DNA from: an uncultured Clostridia bacterium
GTDB taxonomy: Bacteria; Bacillota; Clostridia; Oscillospirales; Oscillospiraceae
DNA: 64,000 bases
Assembly (NCBI GenBank): GCA_947173485.1
Contig: CAMWFH010000001.1
Coordinates: 558,001 to 622,000, forward strand
Reading direction: 5' to 3'
Below the pieces are notes generated by a model. It worked only from the letters and a program-made list of their open reading frames with translations. It made no database searches and had not been told where the DNA came from. Every line of letters starts with the position of its first letter. The stretch's first letter is position 1. The position numbers were made by a program, and so were the translations under genes. Below are positions 10,242 to 19,340 of this stretch, piece after piece.

Positions 10242-11324
10242 TCAACTTTCTTGAGCGTTTTCTTCTGATAAAAGGTCCTGAACGAACTCCTCGAAGCTGA
10301 TCCGGGGATACAGGCCCCCGGCGTTCCGGGCGTTGCGAAAGGGAACGGAAAAGCTATCGTGATGCCAGATGCCATACTGATACATAGCATCGTAAAATGC
10401 TGTGACGCGCCCATCACCAGGGAGGCGGGCATTCAGCGCCTCCTCATAGTGGGCATAGAAGGTCCTGGTCTTTCTCGAAAGCGTCAGCGGGGCGTGGATG
10501 GCCGCCAGCAGCGCCGCCGCTCCCTCCCAGTCCTTGGCCTGGACGGCGGCATAGAAGTCCCGGGCCCCCGCCCGCTCCCACTGGAACTGCCGGCGCTTCC
10601 CGGCGGGCAGCTCCCGGCAGAGGGCATCTATCTTATCCACATAGGTCATCAGGTAGTCCCCAAAGGTCTCTGTCAGGGACCGGTCCCTGTAGGCGGCGAA
10701 GGTCCCCGGCGCCGGGTAGGCCAGGTCCGGGTCTATGTCGGTGGAACAGCAGTGGCAATAGCCCCGGTGGGTGCCGTTGAGGATGAGATAGATGTCCCCG
10801 CTGCACCCCTCGTTGGCGATGAACAGCTGGCCGTTCTCCGTCAGGGGCTCTACGACCTCCCGCTCCAACACGGCGTCCAGCTGGTCCTGCCACTCCTTCC
10901 GATGGGTCTCCCGCCAGTCCCCCTGCCGCTTCCGGGCGGGGGTGTCGGGGAAATACCGCAGGTAGAGGTCCCAGTCCTCCTCGCTCTCTCCGTACCAGTG
11001 GATGAACTGTTGGACGGTCCTTTGAAAGGCGGCCTCCTGGTCCTCGCTGTAGATGCACCGCCGGCGCAGGCAGGGGCGGATGGACAGCCGGAAGGGCATC
11101 AGCCCATAGGCCGGTCCCGGCCCGCCGTTGCCCAGCTGGGTCAGGTAATCCCGGTAGTCCTGGGGGAGGGTCAGGCCCATCTCCTCCTCCCACGCCCCCA
11201 GCTCCTCCTCCGGCAGCACCGGGAGGAAGTGGTGGACATGGCCCCAGGTGCCGAAGAGGGACAGGTCGAAGTCCCACCGGCGGGCGGCATCGACGGCGGC
11301 GCGGATCTTGGGGATATCCAACAT
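10242..11324 (-). CDS. SMI1/KNR4 (SUKH) family protein
   Basis: 360 residues. The N-terminal third has the SUKH hallmarks: PEEELGAWEEEMGLTLPQDY, then DYLTQLGNGGPGPAYGLMPF. SUKH domains are common as immunity proteins of polymorphic toxins but are also found in housekeeping contexts. The middle carries CSGDIYLILNGTHRGYC, also typical of long SUKH proteins; the C-terminal 100 residues are not recognised. ATG at 11324 is preferred; a TTG at 11351 extends the frame. It abuts era (12 bases), so it may share that operon. No toxin gene is adjacent. Confidence 0.8.
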   Translation of the reverse strand: MLDIPKIRAAVDAARRWDFDLSLFGTWGHVHHFLPVLPEEELGAWEEEMGLTLPQDYRDYLTQLGNGGPGPAYGLMPFRLSIRPCLRRRCIYSEDQEAAFQRTVQQFIHWYGESEEDWDLYLRYFPDTPARKRQGDWRETHRKEWQDQLDAVLEREVVEPLTENGQLFIANEGCSGDIYLILNGTHRGYCHCCSTDIDPDLAYPAPGTFAAYRDRSLTETFGDYLMTYVDKIDALCRELPAGKRRQFQWERAGARDFYAAVQAKDWEGAAALLAAIHAPLTLSRKTRTFYAHYEEALNARLPGDGRVTAFYDAMYQYGIWHHDSFSVPFRNARNAGGLYPRISFEEFVQDLLSEENAQES

Positions 11325-11503
11325 AGATACCGCCGCCTTTTTCCGGTCCAACGATCTTGTTCGTTGCTATTATAGCCCATCTGCTGCCGGGTGTCTAGGA
11401 GGTTTTTTCCTCTTGTTGAAAAATTTGCCCGGAAGGGGCTCGACAATGGGGCGGGGGCAATGGTATACTGGATAGACAAAGCAACGAAAGGGGCGGCGGG
11501 ACG

Positions 11504-11752
11504 ATGGCAGAGGCAGGGATCCGGGAGCTGGACGTACACGGCTGCACCTGCGTCCAGGCCAAGACGGCGATCGACGCCGCCCTCCGCCGGGCCGCCGCCG
11601 GCGTTTACCGGATCCGGGTGATCCACGGCTACAGCCGGGGCGACGCCATCCGGGAGATGGTCCGCCGGGAGTACGGCAGGCATCCCAAGGTCCGCCGGCT
11701 GGAGGTGGGGCTGAACCCAGGGGCCACGGACCTGGTGCTGCGGGAGTATTGA
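11504..11752 (+). CDS. Stand-alone Smr-domain protein
   Basis: 82 residues, all one Smr domain: LDVHGCTCVQAKTAID at the N terminus and the IHGYSRGDAIREMV version of the HGxGxGxLR motif, ending LNPGATDLVL. Smr domains of MutS2-type proteins nick DNA or, as recently shown for ribosome-linked members, cleave mRNA at collided ribosomes. A stand-alone copy's target cannot be deduced. Candidate promoter: TCGACA then TATACT at 11463-11468 with an 18-base spacer. Confidence 0.85.
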   Translation: MAEAGIRELDVHGCTCVQAKTAIDAALRRAAAGVYRIRVIHGYSRGDAIREMVRREYGRHPKVRRLEVGLNPGATDLVLREY

Positions 11753-11799
11753 TGCCCCTTTCCCTTAAAACGCTGATCGGAAGTGGAGGTACAATGTAA

Positions 11800-12306
11800 A
11801 TGGCAAAATTTATGATCGATACAACAAAATTGTATTGGATCGATGGCAGCGCCGATGATCCGGAAGATCTGTGCCTCCACGGCCATGCCATCGCCGATTT
11901 TGGCGAAGAAAGACTGGAATACGATTGTACCGTCAGCGCAACAGCGTTATATCTGCTCAAAACATTGACAGAGGATCATATCATCTATGAGGACGAGCAG
12001 CTGTTGCCCTGCTGTGGACATTTCTATGTTCCCGATGCGGGCCTTGAGAATGTGGTGATCATTGGATGCCCTAATGGAATCGACTGGACGGTCAGACACA
12101 GAGGAGAAGAAGTGGTCCTGACCTTGGAGAGCGGGGCAGAGACGGCCATCTCGCTGGAGGAATACAGGCAAGAGGTGTATCGGTTCGCAGACAAGATCGA
12201 GGAATACTACAGATCGTGTTCACCAAAGATCATGCCGGAGGATCCATTCAGCCGTGACGGGTATACCGCATTTTGGAACGAGTGGCATCGGCGAAGATCT
12301 CAATAG
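11800..12306 (+). CDS. Hypothetical protein
   Basis: 168 residues, no signal peptide or membrane segment. Begins MAKFMIDTTKLYWIDGS, contains HGHAIADFGEERLEYDCTVS, a double cysteine (LPCCGHFYV) and an acidic helical C terminus. Base composition is a little more AT-rich than the neighbours. The style (small acidic, aromatic-rich cytoplasmic protein) resembles immunity proteins, and an SMI1/KNR4 gene is close by on the other strand, but this is only a hint. Ribosome site GTGGAGG is 11 bases upstream. Confidence 0.6.
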   Translation: MAKFMIDTTKLYWIDGSADDPEDLCLHGHAIADFGEERLEYDCTVSATALYLLKTLTEDHIIYEDEQLLPCCGHFYVPDAGLENVVIIGCPNGIDWTVRHRGEEVVLTLESGAETAISLEEYRQEVYRFADKIEEYYRSCSPKIMPEDPFSRDGYTAFWNEWHRRRSQ

Positions 12307-12387
12307 GGCAGCATATACCGGACCATGCTCCAGAGCGGACCCATCCCGTCATTTTGACGAGGGAAAAGGACCGTGTCGATCTGCCAG

Positions 12388-12416
12388 TTGACTTTTCTCG
12401 CCGTTCGTTATACTAT
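12388..12416 (+). promoter_or_regulatory. Promoter for yedF
   Basis: TTGACT (12388-12393), 17-base spacer, TACTAT (12411-12416); the yedF ribosome site AAGGAGG begins 18 bases later. Confidence 0.55.
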
Positions 12417-12450
12417 AGAAAAAATATCGAAACAAGGAGGACCTGATACG

Positions 12451-13056
12451 ATGTCTTATACACTGGATGCCATGGGCAAGGCTTGCCCCATGCCGGTCAT
12501 CATGGCCAAAAAAGCCCTGGAAGCGGGGCAGACGCCCCTGACGGTGCTGGTGGACAACCCCGCCGCCGTGGAGAACCTGAAGCGGCTGGGGACCAGCTCT
12601 GGCCTGCCCGTCTCCTCCGCCGCCACGGAGGGGGGCTTTGCCGTCCTTTTCGGGGAGGGGGAGATCGCCGCGCCGGCAGCCGCCGCCCAGGCCGCCCCGG
12701 CCTGTACCGCCGCCGGCTGCGGCACCGCCGTATTCATCGGGAAGGACCATGTAGGCGAGGGCGTGGGGGAGCTGGGGGGCAACCTGATGAAGATGTTCCT
12801 CTACACCCTGAGTCAGGCGGACTGGGTGCCGGCCTCGGTGCTGTTCATGAACAGCGGCGTCCGGCTCCCCGCCGGGGAGGAGCAGCAGGTCATCGACAGC
12901 ATCCGCGCCCTGCTGGACAAGGGGGCGGAGGTCCTGGTCTGCGGCACCTGCCTCAGCTTCTACGGCCTGACGGAGCAGGTCAAGGTGGGCACGGTGTCCA
13001 ATATGTACGATATCGTGGAGCGGATGGCCGGCGCGGCCAAGGTGATCACCGTTTGA
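12451..13056 (+). CDS. yedF: Sulfurtransferase-like selenium metabolism protein YedF
   Basis: 201 residues in two halves: an N-terminal TusA-like domain with the active-site ACPMPV motif (Cys12) and a C-terminal DsrE-like domain with CGTCLSFYGLTEQVKVG. The family co-occurs with selenium donor genes (selD) and is inferred to handle selenium or persulfide sulfur; the reaction is not established. Start set by AAGGAGG at 12434-12440. Alanine-rich linker near residue 70 separates the domains. Single-gene unit with its own promoter and terminator. Confidence 0.9.
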   Translation: MSYTLDAMGKACPMPVIMAKKALEAGQTPLTVLVDNPAAVENLKRLGTSSGLPVSSAATEGGFAVLFGEGEIAAPAAAAQAAPACTAAGCGTAVFIGKDHVGEGVGELGGNLMKMFLYTLSQADWVPASVLFMNSGVRLPAGEEQQVIDSIRALLDKGAEVLVCGTCLSFYGLTEQVKVGTVSNMYDIVERMAGAAKVITV

Positions 13057-13086
13057 GCGCGTATAAGATAGGATGAGATATGATAG

Positions 13087-13116
13087 GAGGGGAGACCGGC
13101 TGGTCTCCCCTCTTGT
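13087..13116. terminator. Intrinsic terminator after yedF
   Basis: 11-bp stem (13087-13097 with 13102-13112), GGCT loop, then TTGT. It lies between convergent yedF and ybaK, so it may act for both. Confidence 0.8.
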
Positions 13117-13134
13117 CATACTGTCTATCCCGTT

Positions 13135-13626
13135 TCACATCCCGCCGGTCTGCCGGCTGACCGCCCGGAACACCGCGCCGGTGTACCCCGCCAGGTCCTG
13201 GGGGGACAGGGTGATCTGCCGCCCGATCTTCCCGGCGGAGACGGTCATCTCCGGCAGGGCCTCCGCCGGGGCGTCGATGATCGTGGGGAACCGCTTCTTC
13301 ATCCCGATCGGGGAGCAGCCCCCGTGGACATACCCGGTGAGGGGCAGCAGCTGGGCCTGCTTCAGCATCTCGATGGACTTCTCCCCCGCCGCCTTTGCCG
13401 CCGCTTTCAGGTCCAGTTCCCGCTCCACGGGGATCACGAAGACATGGTACTGCTTGGAGGCCCCTACGGTCACCAGGGTCTTGAAGCAGGTCTCCGGCGC
13501 TATCCCCAGGCGCGCCGCCGCTGTCGCCCCGTCCAGCGCCCCGTCGGACACATCGTACCGCCGGGGGGCGTAGGGGATCTTCTTCTGGTCCAGCAGCCGC
13601 ATCACATTGGTCTTGTCCTCCGCCAT
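13135..13626 (-). CDS. ybaK: Cys-tRNA(Pro)/Cys-tRNA(Cys) deacylase, YbaK/EbsC type
   Basis: 163 residues with the YbaK fold: FKTLVTVGASKQYHVFVIPVERELDLKAAAKA includes the conserved lysine used for editing, followed by GYVHGGCSPIGMKKRFPT, the signature glycine-rich segment. The enzyme hydrolyses mischarged Cys-tRNA(Pro). It starts 3 bases after nadE on the same strand, so it is the second gene of a two-gene unit. Confidence 0.93.
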   Translation of the reverse strand: MAEDKTNVMRLLDQKKIPYAPRRYDVSDGALDGATAAARLGIAPETCFKTLVTVGASKQYHVFVIPVERELDLKAAAKAAGEKSIEMLKQAQLLPLTGYVHGGCSPIGMKKRFPTIIDAPAEALPEMTVSAGKIGRQITLSPQDLAGYTGAVFRAVSRQTGGM

Positions 13627-13629
13627 CGG

Positions 13630-15531
13630 TCAAAGCCCCTCCAGCTCCTCCAGCCACAGCCGGGCCACGGCGTCGCTGGGCATCCGCCAGTCCCCTCTGG
13701 GGGAGAGGGTGAGGGAGCCCACCTTGGGCCCGTCCGGCAGGCAGGAGCGCTTGAACTGCTGGCTAAAGAACCGACGGCAGAAGGTCTTGAGCCATTTCAG
13801 GATGGTCCCATCGTCATACCGCCCCGCCATGGCATACTTGGCCAGGCGGTAGACCTTCCGGGGCGGGAAGCCCCAGCGGATGAAATAGTAGAGGAAGAAG
13901 TCGTGGAGCTCATAGGGGCCCACCAGGTCCTCGGTCCGCTGGGCGATCTCCCCCTCCGCCGGGGGCAGCAGCTCCGGGGAGACCGGGGTGTCCAGGATAT
14001 CCTGGAGGACCTCCCGCAGGCCGGCGTCCTCCTCCGCCCGCCAGGCCACCAGATGGCGGACCAGGGTCTTGGGGATGGAGGCGTTGACGGCGTACATGGA
14101 CATATGGTCCCCGTTGTAGGTGGCCCAGCCCAGGGCCAGCTCGCTCAGGTCCCCGGTGCCGATGACCAGGGCGCCGGTCTGGTTGGCCAGGTCCATCAGC
14201 ACCTGGGTCCGCTCCCGGGCCTGGGCGTTCTCGAAGGTCACGTCCTGGTCCTCCATGGACTGGCCGATGTCGGCGAAATGCTGCCGGACGGCGGCGGAGA
14301 TGTCGATGGTCTGGATACGGGTCCCCAATTTCTCCGCCAGCAGGACGGCGTTGCTCTTGGTCCGCTCTGTGGTGCCGAAGCAGGGCATGGTGACGGCGAA
14401 GATATCCGTCATAGACCGGTCCAGGAGCTTCATGGCCTCCACGGTGATCAGAAGGGCCAGCGTGCTGTCCAGTCCGCCGGAGAGGCCGATCACTGCCCCC
14501 TTGGCCCCGGTATGCTCCAGCCGCTTCTTTAGTCCCAGGGCCGCGATGGCGAAGATCTCCCGGCACCGCCCGCTCCGGTCTGCGTCCTTGGCGGGGACGA
14601 AGGGAGAGGGGGGCACAGGGCGGGTGAGGGCCGTCTCCTCCCGGTCCAGGGAGAACAGTCCCACACCGCACTCCGGCTCCACCGGGAAGGGCGTCAGCCG
14701 CCGGCGCTCATAGACCAGGCGCTGGACGTCGATCTCGCTGACGGTCAGGCCGGTGGCGAACCGGGTCTCTGCCAGCATGGTCCCGTTCTCGGCGATCATA
14801 TCGTGTCCGGTAAAGACCAGGTCCGTGGAAGACTCCCCCTCCCCGGCGTCGGCGTAGAGATAGGCGCACACCAGCCGGGCGGACTGGCCCGTCACCAGGG
14901 ACCGGCGGTAGTCCGCCTTCCCCGCCGCCTCGTCACTGGCGGATAGGTTCAAGATCACCGTGGCCCCCTGGGCCGCCAGGGCCGCCGACGGCGGCATAGC
15001 CGCCCACAGGTCCTCGCAGATCTCCACACCGATGGTCAGTCCCGGGACCGTCTCGTCCTGGAAGAGCATCCCATTCCCCAGCATGGTGGTCCGCCCCGCC
15101 AGGGCGATCCCCTCGCCCATGCTGTCCGGCGGCAGGATGGAGAACCAGCGCTTCTCGTAAAATTCCCCGTAGTTGGGCAGATAGGTCTTGGGCGTAAGGC
15201 CCAGGAGCTGCCCCCGGTGGAGGACAGCGGCGCAGTTATAGAGCTTGTGGCGGCATCGCACCGGCAGGCCCAGAGCGATGACCATGTCCCGGTCCGCCGT
15301 GGCGTCCAGGATTGTCTCCAGGGCCCTCTCGGCCCCGTCCAGCAGAGTATCCTGCAAAAAGAGGTCCCCGCAAGTGTAGCCCGTCAGGCACAGCTCCGGC
15401 AGAGCCAGGATCTTGACCCCCTGCCCCGCCGCCTCGTCGATCAGCGCCAGGCACGCCTCTGCGTTATAGGCGCAGTCCGCCACCCGGATCTTCGGCGTCC
15501 CCGCCGCGACTTTGATAAATCCATCCCGCAT
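13630..15531 (-). CDS. nadE: Glutamine-dependent NAD+ synthase
   Basis: Last step of NAD synthesis. 633 residues: N-terminal nitrilase-type glutaminase with Glu in LALPELCLTGYTCGDLF, catalytic Lys in LTPKTYLPNYGEFYEKRW and Cys in GVEICEDLW; C-terminal ATP-pyrophosphatase synthetase with GLSGGLDSTLAL. Start at MRDGFIK, preceded by AAGGAGG; the frame runs 14 codons further upstream without support. Fused glutaminase-synthetase means ammonia is channelled from glutamine. Confidence 0.95.
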   Translation of the reverse strand: MRDGFIKVAAGTPKIRVADCAYNAEACLALIDEAAGQGVKILALPELCLTGYTCGDLFLQDTLLDGAERALETILDATADRDMVIALGLPVRCRHKLYNCAAVLHRGQLLGLTPKTYLPNYGEFYEKRWFSILPPDSMGEGIALAGRTTMLGNGMLFQDETVPGLTIGVEICEDLWAAMPPSAALAAQGATVILNLSASDEAAGKADYRRSLVTGQSARLVCAYLYADAGEGESSTDLVFTGHDMIAENGTMLAETRFATGLTVSEIDVQRLVYERRRLTPFPVEPECGVGLFSLDREETALTRPVPPSPFVPAKDADRSGRCREIFAIAALGLKKRLEHTGAKGAVIGLSGGLDSTLALLITVEAMKLLDRSMTDIFAVTMPCFGTTERTKSNAVLLAEKLGTRIQTIDISAAVRQHFADIGQSMEDQDVTFENAQARERTQVLMDLANQTGALVIGTGDLSELALGWATYNGDHMSMYAVNASIPKTLVRHLVAWRAEEDAGLREVLQDILDTPVSPELLPPAEGEIAQRTEDLVGPYELHDFFLYYFIRWGFPPRKVYRLAKYAMAGRYDDGTILKWLKTFCRRFFSQQFKRSCLPDGPKVGSLTLSPRGDWRMPSDAVARLWLEELEGL

Positions 15532-15771
15532 GGATAGGTCCTCCTTGTCCTGTTTTCGGCTCCTACTATACACCTATTCTTTCTTAGAAACAAGTGCCTT
15601 TCTTCCATTCTCCCCAAAGGGGGCAGAGGTCTGTTGGTAATTTTTTGAGAATTTTCTACATGATCGTAAAATTTTCTCTTTTCATTTTGCGCAAATTCGT
15701 GTACAATACAAGTATGTACCAAATCAGGGGGGACAAGTCCTCCCGCCTATGTGCATGAGAGAGAGGTAACT

Positions 15772-17112
15772 ATGGACAAATTCTTTAAGATCACAGAGCG
15801 GGGCAGCACTGTACGGACAGAGATCGTAGGCGGCCTGACGATCTTCTTCGCCATGGCCTATATCATCTTTGTCAACCCCAACATGCTCCAAGCCACCGGC
15901 ATGGACTTCTACGCCGTGATGCTGGCGACCTGCCTGTCGGCGGCCATCGGCTGCTTTTTGACAGCGCTGCTGGCCAACGCCCCCTTCGCCCAGGCCCCCG
16001 GCATGGGTCTCAACGCCTTCTTTACCTACACCGTCTGCTTCAGCATGGGCTACAGCTGGCAGCAGGGGCTGGCCATCGTCCTTATGAGCGGCATCCTGTT
16101 CCTGATCGTCTCCCTGAGCCCCCTGCGCCGTCACCTGATCAGCGCCATCCCCGGCTTTTTGAAGAGCGCCATCTCCGCCGGCATCGGATTGTTCATCGCT
16201 TTTATCGGCCTTTTGAACGTGAAGCTGGTGGGCTTTGGCTCCGGCGTGCCCGCTCTTCAGTTCAAGGTCCTGGACGAGGCCACCGGCAGCATGGTGGTCA
16301 ACTCCGCCGGTATCCTGTGCCTCATCGGCCTGCTGATCACCGCCGTGCTGCTGGCCTATAAGATCAAGGGGGCCATCTTCATCGGCATCATCGTCACCAC
16401 CATCATCGGCATCCCCATGGGCCTGACCAGCTACACCCCCTACGACGATTTCTCCTTCGCTGTTCTGCGGGAGACCGCCGGCAAGCTCAGCTTCGGCGGC
16501 CTCACCGCCGTGGAGGGCGGGGCGCTGACCCTGGTCACCGCCGTGGTCAGCTTCTTCCTGGTGGACTGCTTCGACACCGTGGGCACCCTGATCGGCACCG
16601 CCGCCAACGCGGGTATGCTGGACCGGAAGGGCAACCTCCCCGGCGGCGACCGGGCCCTGATCGCTGACGCCGTGGCCACCTGCACCGGCTCCCTGCTGGG
16701 CACCTCCACCGTCACCACCTTCGTGGAGTCCTCCACCGGCATCGCCGAGGGGGCCCGGACGGGCCTCAGCTCCCTGGTGGTGGGCTTCCTGTTCCTCCTC
16801 AGCTGCTTCTTTGCCCCCTTCGCCCTCATCGTGCCCAGCGCCGCCACCGCGCCGGCCCTGATCATCGTGGGGATCTATATGCTGAAGGGCGCTGTGGACG
16901 TGGATTGGGGCGACTTCGAGCAGGCCTGCCCCGCCTTCCTCACCATCGCCGTCATGCCCTTCGCCTACTCCATCTCCGACGGCATCGGCTTCGGCTTCAT
17001 CTCCTACACCATCATCAAGCTCTGCCGGGGCAAGGCCAAGGAGATCCAGCCCCTGGTGTACGTCATCGCCGGTCTGTTCATCCTGAAGTATATCCTCGGG
17101 AACATGATCTGA
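15772..17112 (+). CDS. AzgA-type adenine/guanine/hypoxanthine permease (NCS2 family)
   Basis: 446 residues, about 12-14 hydrophobic segments. Diagnostic NCS2/AzgA motifs: GGLTIFFAMAYIIFVNP in the first helix, NAPFAQAPGMGLNAFFTY, FVESSTGIAEGARTGLSS and the VDCFDTVGTLIG helix. It takes up purine bases by proton symport. Start at MDKFFKI, preceded by GAGAGAGG. The 240-bp upstream gap was checked for a purine riboswitch and none was seen. Terminator follows. Confidence 0.92.
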   Translation: MDKFFKITERGSTVRTEIVGGLTIFFAMAYIIFVNPNMLQATGMDFYAVMLATCLSAAIGCFLTALLANAPFAQAPGMGLNAFFTYTVCFSMGYSWQQGLAIVLMSGILFLIVSLSPLRRHLISAIPGFLKSAISAGIGLFIAFIGLLNVKLVGFGSGVPALQFKVLDEATGSMVVNSAGILCLIGLLITAVLLAYKIKGAIFIGIIVTTIIGIPMGLTSYTPYDDFSFAVLRETAGKLSFGGLTAVEGGALTLVTAVVSFFLVDCFDTVGTLIGTAANAGMLDRKGNLPGGDRALIADAVATCTGSLLGTSTVTTFVESSTGIAEGARTGLSSLVVGFLFLLSCFFAPFALIVPSAATAPALIIVGIYMLKGAVDVDWGDFEQACPAFLTIAVMPFAYSISDGIGFGFISYTIIKLCRGKAKEIQPLVYVIAGLFILKYILGNMI

Positions 17113-17147
17113 CGCACGGTCTCCGATACCCTCTTAAAGCAAAAGGC

Positions 17148-17184
17148 GCGTCCCCCGGTGATATGGCCGGGGGACGCTCTTTCC
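17148..17184 (+). terminator. Intrinsic terminator after the purine permease
   Basis: 11-bp GC-rich stem (17148-17158 with 17167-17177), 8-base loop, then TCTTTCC. Confidence 0.8.
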
Positions 17185-17211
17185 ATGTTTGGGGGATAGA
17201 TCTTATCCCCG

Positions 17212-17799
17212 TCAGGGCAGATACTGCCTGATCTCGGCGACAGCCGCTCCCAGCGTGTCCGCGCTTTGTCCGCTCCCGTCCTGATAGCCGAACAGGGCGT
17301 AGCGGCTGGCGGAATACAGGATATCCCCCTCCAGCACCTCCGCCATCCCCTGGGCCGGCGTGACCAGGGAGCAGGGGCTCTCCGCGTAGCTCGTCAGGAA
17401 CAGCAGCATGGTCTGCCCCTGTTTCAGGTATCCGTCGATCTGGTGAAGGGTCTCCTCCGGCTGGCGCTGATAGTCCCCCAGCTGCTTGACCTCCAAAAGG
17501 TCCTCCGCCTGCACATCCCCCTTGACGGCCTCGATCACCCGGACCGTTGAAACGGTATACGGCACGGCCTCCCTATCGGACCCGCCGGAGGTCCGGCCGG
17601 TCACGAGCGCCTGCACATCTCCGGACTGGAGGACCTCTCCCACAAGGATCAGATCCGACGCCTGGGTGATGCTCTCCACATCGGGATAATACGGATAGTC
17701 CCCGTGGAGCATAGGCTTATGCGCTGTGCGATAGACCAAAACAGCCGCCAGCACGACCGCCACGGCGGCGAATGCCGCCGCCCGCTTTTTGTGGAGCAT
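17212..17799 (-). CDS. Hypothetical membrane-anchored extracytoplasmic protein
   Basis: 195 residues. MLHKKRAAAFAAVAVVLAAVLVYR is a basic start plus a single N-terminal transmembrane segment, with no lipobox cysteine. The rest is soluble: SDLILVGEVLQSGDVQ, VRVIEAVKGD, LLFLTSY. The layout (VGEV... YTVSTVRVIEAVKGD) resembles small OB-like extracytoplasmic proteins of Firmicutes with no assigned role. The 5' end is close to the next minus-strand gene, 66 bases away. Confidence 0.65.
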   Translation of the reverse strand: MLHKKRAAAFAAVAVVLAAVLVYRTAHKPMLHGDYPYYPDVESITQASDLILVGEVLQSGDVQALVTGRTSGGSDREAVPYTVSTVRVIEAVKGDVQAEDLLEVKQLGDYQRQPEETLHQIDGYLKQGQTMLLFLTSYAESPCSLVTPAQGMAEVLEGDILYSASRYALFGYQDGSGQSADTLGAAVAEIRQYLP

Positions 17800-17865
17800 A
17801 CGATCTTTCCTCCTCCCTGGTAAAAGGCCGCGGCGGGGATGGCCCGCCGCAACTCGTCAAATGAC

Positions 17866-18288
17866 TTAGTCCGTTGCTTTGTTTTTGATCTCGCTCCAAC
17901 CTGGCCAAGGCGGCAGGAGGAGTATCAGAGGGAGGATATAGTCTGCCTCCCAAAGAGGATTCCCGATGCCAAGCCAAGAGATAAGGAACATGGCCACCAG
18001 CTCGCTGACGGGGAACCACGCCCAGCCCTCAATGTGACGAAGGTCTCCCGACCTGCGGCCAGCAAAATGGATCAGGACATATATCAGGATGAACAAGATG
18101 ATGATGACCGAAAAAGCGAACAGGCTCCATGCCTTATTAGACTGTTGGAGACGATCAACCCAAGAAAGATTCAGCAGGATCACCCCTTTAGCTATGCACG
18201 CACAGAAAACTCCCAGAGCGATCCAAAGTAGGGTTTTCCAGTTAGGGCGAAACGCCAAGCGAAAACATGCAAGAAATTTTGACCACAT
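17866..18288 (-). CDS. Hypothetical integral membrane protein
   Basis: 140 residues from MWSKFLACF, which has GGGGGGAA upstream; the frame extends 20 codons but without a ribosome site. Four hydrophobic stretches: TLLWIALGVFCACIAKG, FAFSVIIILFILIYVLI, VAMFLISWLG and ILPLILLLPPWPG. No family recognised. Noticeably more AT-rich than the core genes either side. Confidence 0.6.
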   Translation of the reverse strand: MWSKFLACFRLAFRPNWKTLLWIALGVFCACIAKGVILLNLSWVDRLQQSNKAWSLFAFSVIIILFILIYVLIHFAGRRSGDLRHIEGWAWFPVSELVAMFLISWLGIGNPLWEADYILPLILLLPPWPGWSEIKNKATD

Positions 18289-18372
18289 AGAAATTCCCCC
18301 CTTACAAAGAAGAAACTGCGACGAGCAGACCCCGCCGCAGTTCATCAAATGGTTTCAGCGCGTTCTTCTCCG

Positions 18373-19071
18373 TTATATAAACTCGTACCGATAATCCCAT
18401 TCTGTCCCATCAACTATGAGGGAAGAGTTCTCATAGTGATAGATTTTCAAAAAGGCGTGGTAGCAATTCAGATTCCCGTAATCATTGTAGATGAAATATT
18501 TGTCCTCTGTTACATCGACGTAACCTGTATTGGCCTTAGCATTACTTCTTTTGACCGCATTGGCAATTACCATCGCCATGCTGGCAAGAGCTCCACCTAC
18601 CAGATTAACCTTACCCACTAACCTAACAATGATGAATTCCACCATCGCATCAATGTCCTTCTGAAATTCCACATCGATGGTGTATTTGTTCGTGTCCACA
18701 TACATATGTGTTTGGTCTCTGCCGCAAGGATAAGTGGCATATGCTTGAGCAGGCGCAGGTAAGGAGTTTTGCACCCACCGAGTTGTTGCCAGACTATAGA
18801 ACGTCACATAGTCCACGGTGCCTGTATGTAGGACTTTCCCGTCCTTCGTCAAGCAAGCAGTCCCATCAGGAGCAATCTCTCGGATATACTCAACGGTTTT
18901 ATCCTCAAAATAGAAGCACATCTTCTCGCAAACGACATCGCCATCCATGGAATAAGCGACTGTTACGCGAGTCCCCTCGTATGTCCAATCAAATTGGACA
19001 GGTGTTGAATGGGCCGAAGCACCCACAGCCAGAAGCTGTGTAAGGATGACCATCACGCAAAACAACGACAC
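18373..19071 (-). CDS. Hypothetical secreted protein
   Basis: 232 residues from a GTG start with AAAAGG six bases upstream. Signal peptide MSLFCVMVILTQLLAVGASA, cleavage expected after ASA. The mature part is beta-rich (QFDWTYEGTRVTVAYSMDGD) with a hydrophobic alanine/valine helix near residues 155-172 and a tyrosine-rich end. Unknown function. AT-rich relative to the window; together with the two preceding genes it forms a patch of atypical composition, possibly acquired. Confidence 0.6.
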   Translation of the reverse strand: MSLFCVMVILTQLLAVGASAHSTPVQFDWTYEGTRVTVAYSMDGDVVCEKMCFYFEDKTVEYIREIAPDGTACLTKDGKVLHTGTVDYVTFYSLATTRWVQNSLPAPAQAYATYPCGRDQTHMYVDTNKYTIDVEFQKDIDAMVEFIIVRLVGKVNLVGGALASMAMVIANAVKRSNAKANTGYVDVTEDKYFIYNDYGNLNCYHAFLKIYHYENSSLIVDGTEWDYRYEFI

Positions 19072-19306
19072 GATACGCCTTTTTATAACAAGTTCCTTTC
19101 TTCCACTCAGTACACATCTTCCTACAACTCCCCAACAGGGTCAAACAAATCAGGTCACTATCACCTCCCGCTCAAGTCAACATAAGCAAATCTTATTTGC
19201 TGAAACAACAATATCATATTGAAACAAGATTGTCAACCTTATTTTTCCATACAAGGATTGTTTTGTCATAATATACAAAAAATTTATATAAAACTGTGCG
19301 AACTGA

Positions 19307-19333
19307 GAAGGGAGGCCCCGCGGGCCTCCCTTC
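19307..19333 (-). terminator. Hairpin at the 3' end of the pot operon
   Basis: 12-bp stem (19307-19318 with 19322-19333) and CGC loop, 8 bases after the potCD stop on minus. The tract after it on minus is T-rich but interrupted. The preceding 19082-19306 stretch is AT-rich with no gene seen. Confidence 0.65.
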
Positions 19334-19340
19334 TTGCACG

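Noticed and set aside
15532..15771. Possible purine riboswitch before the AzgA permease
   Set aside because: Looked for the paired loops and core of the purine aptamer; the region is only AT-rich and no matching three-way junction was found.
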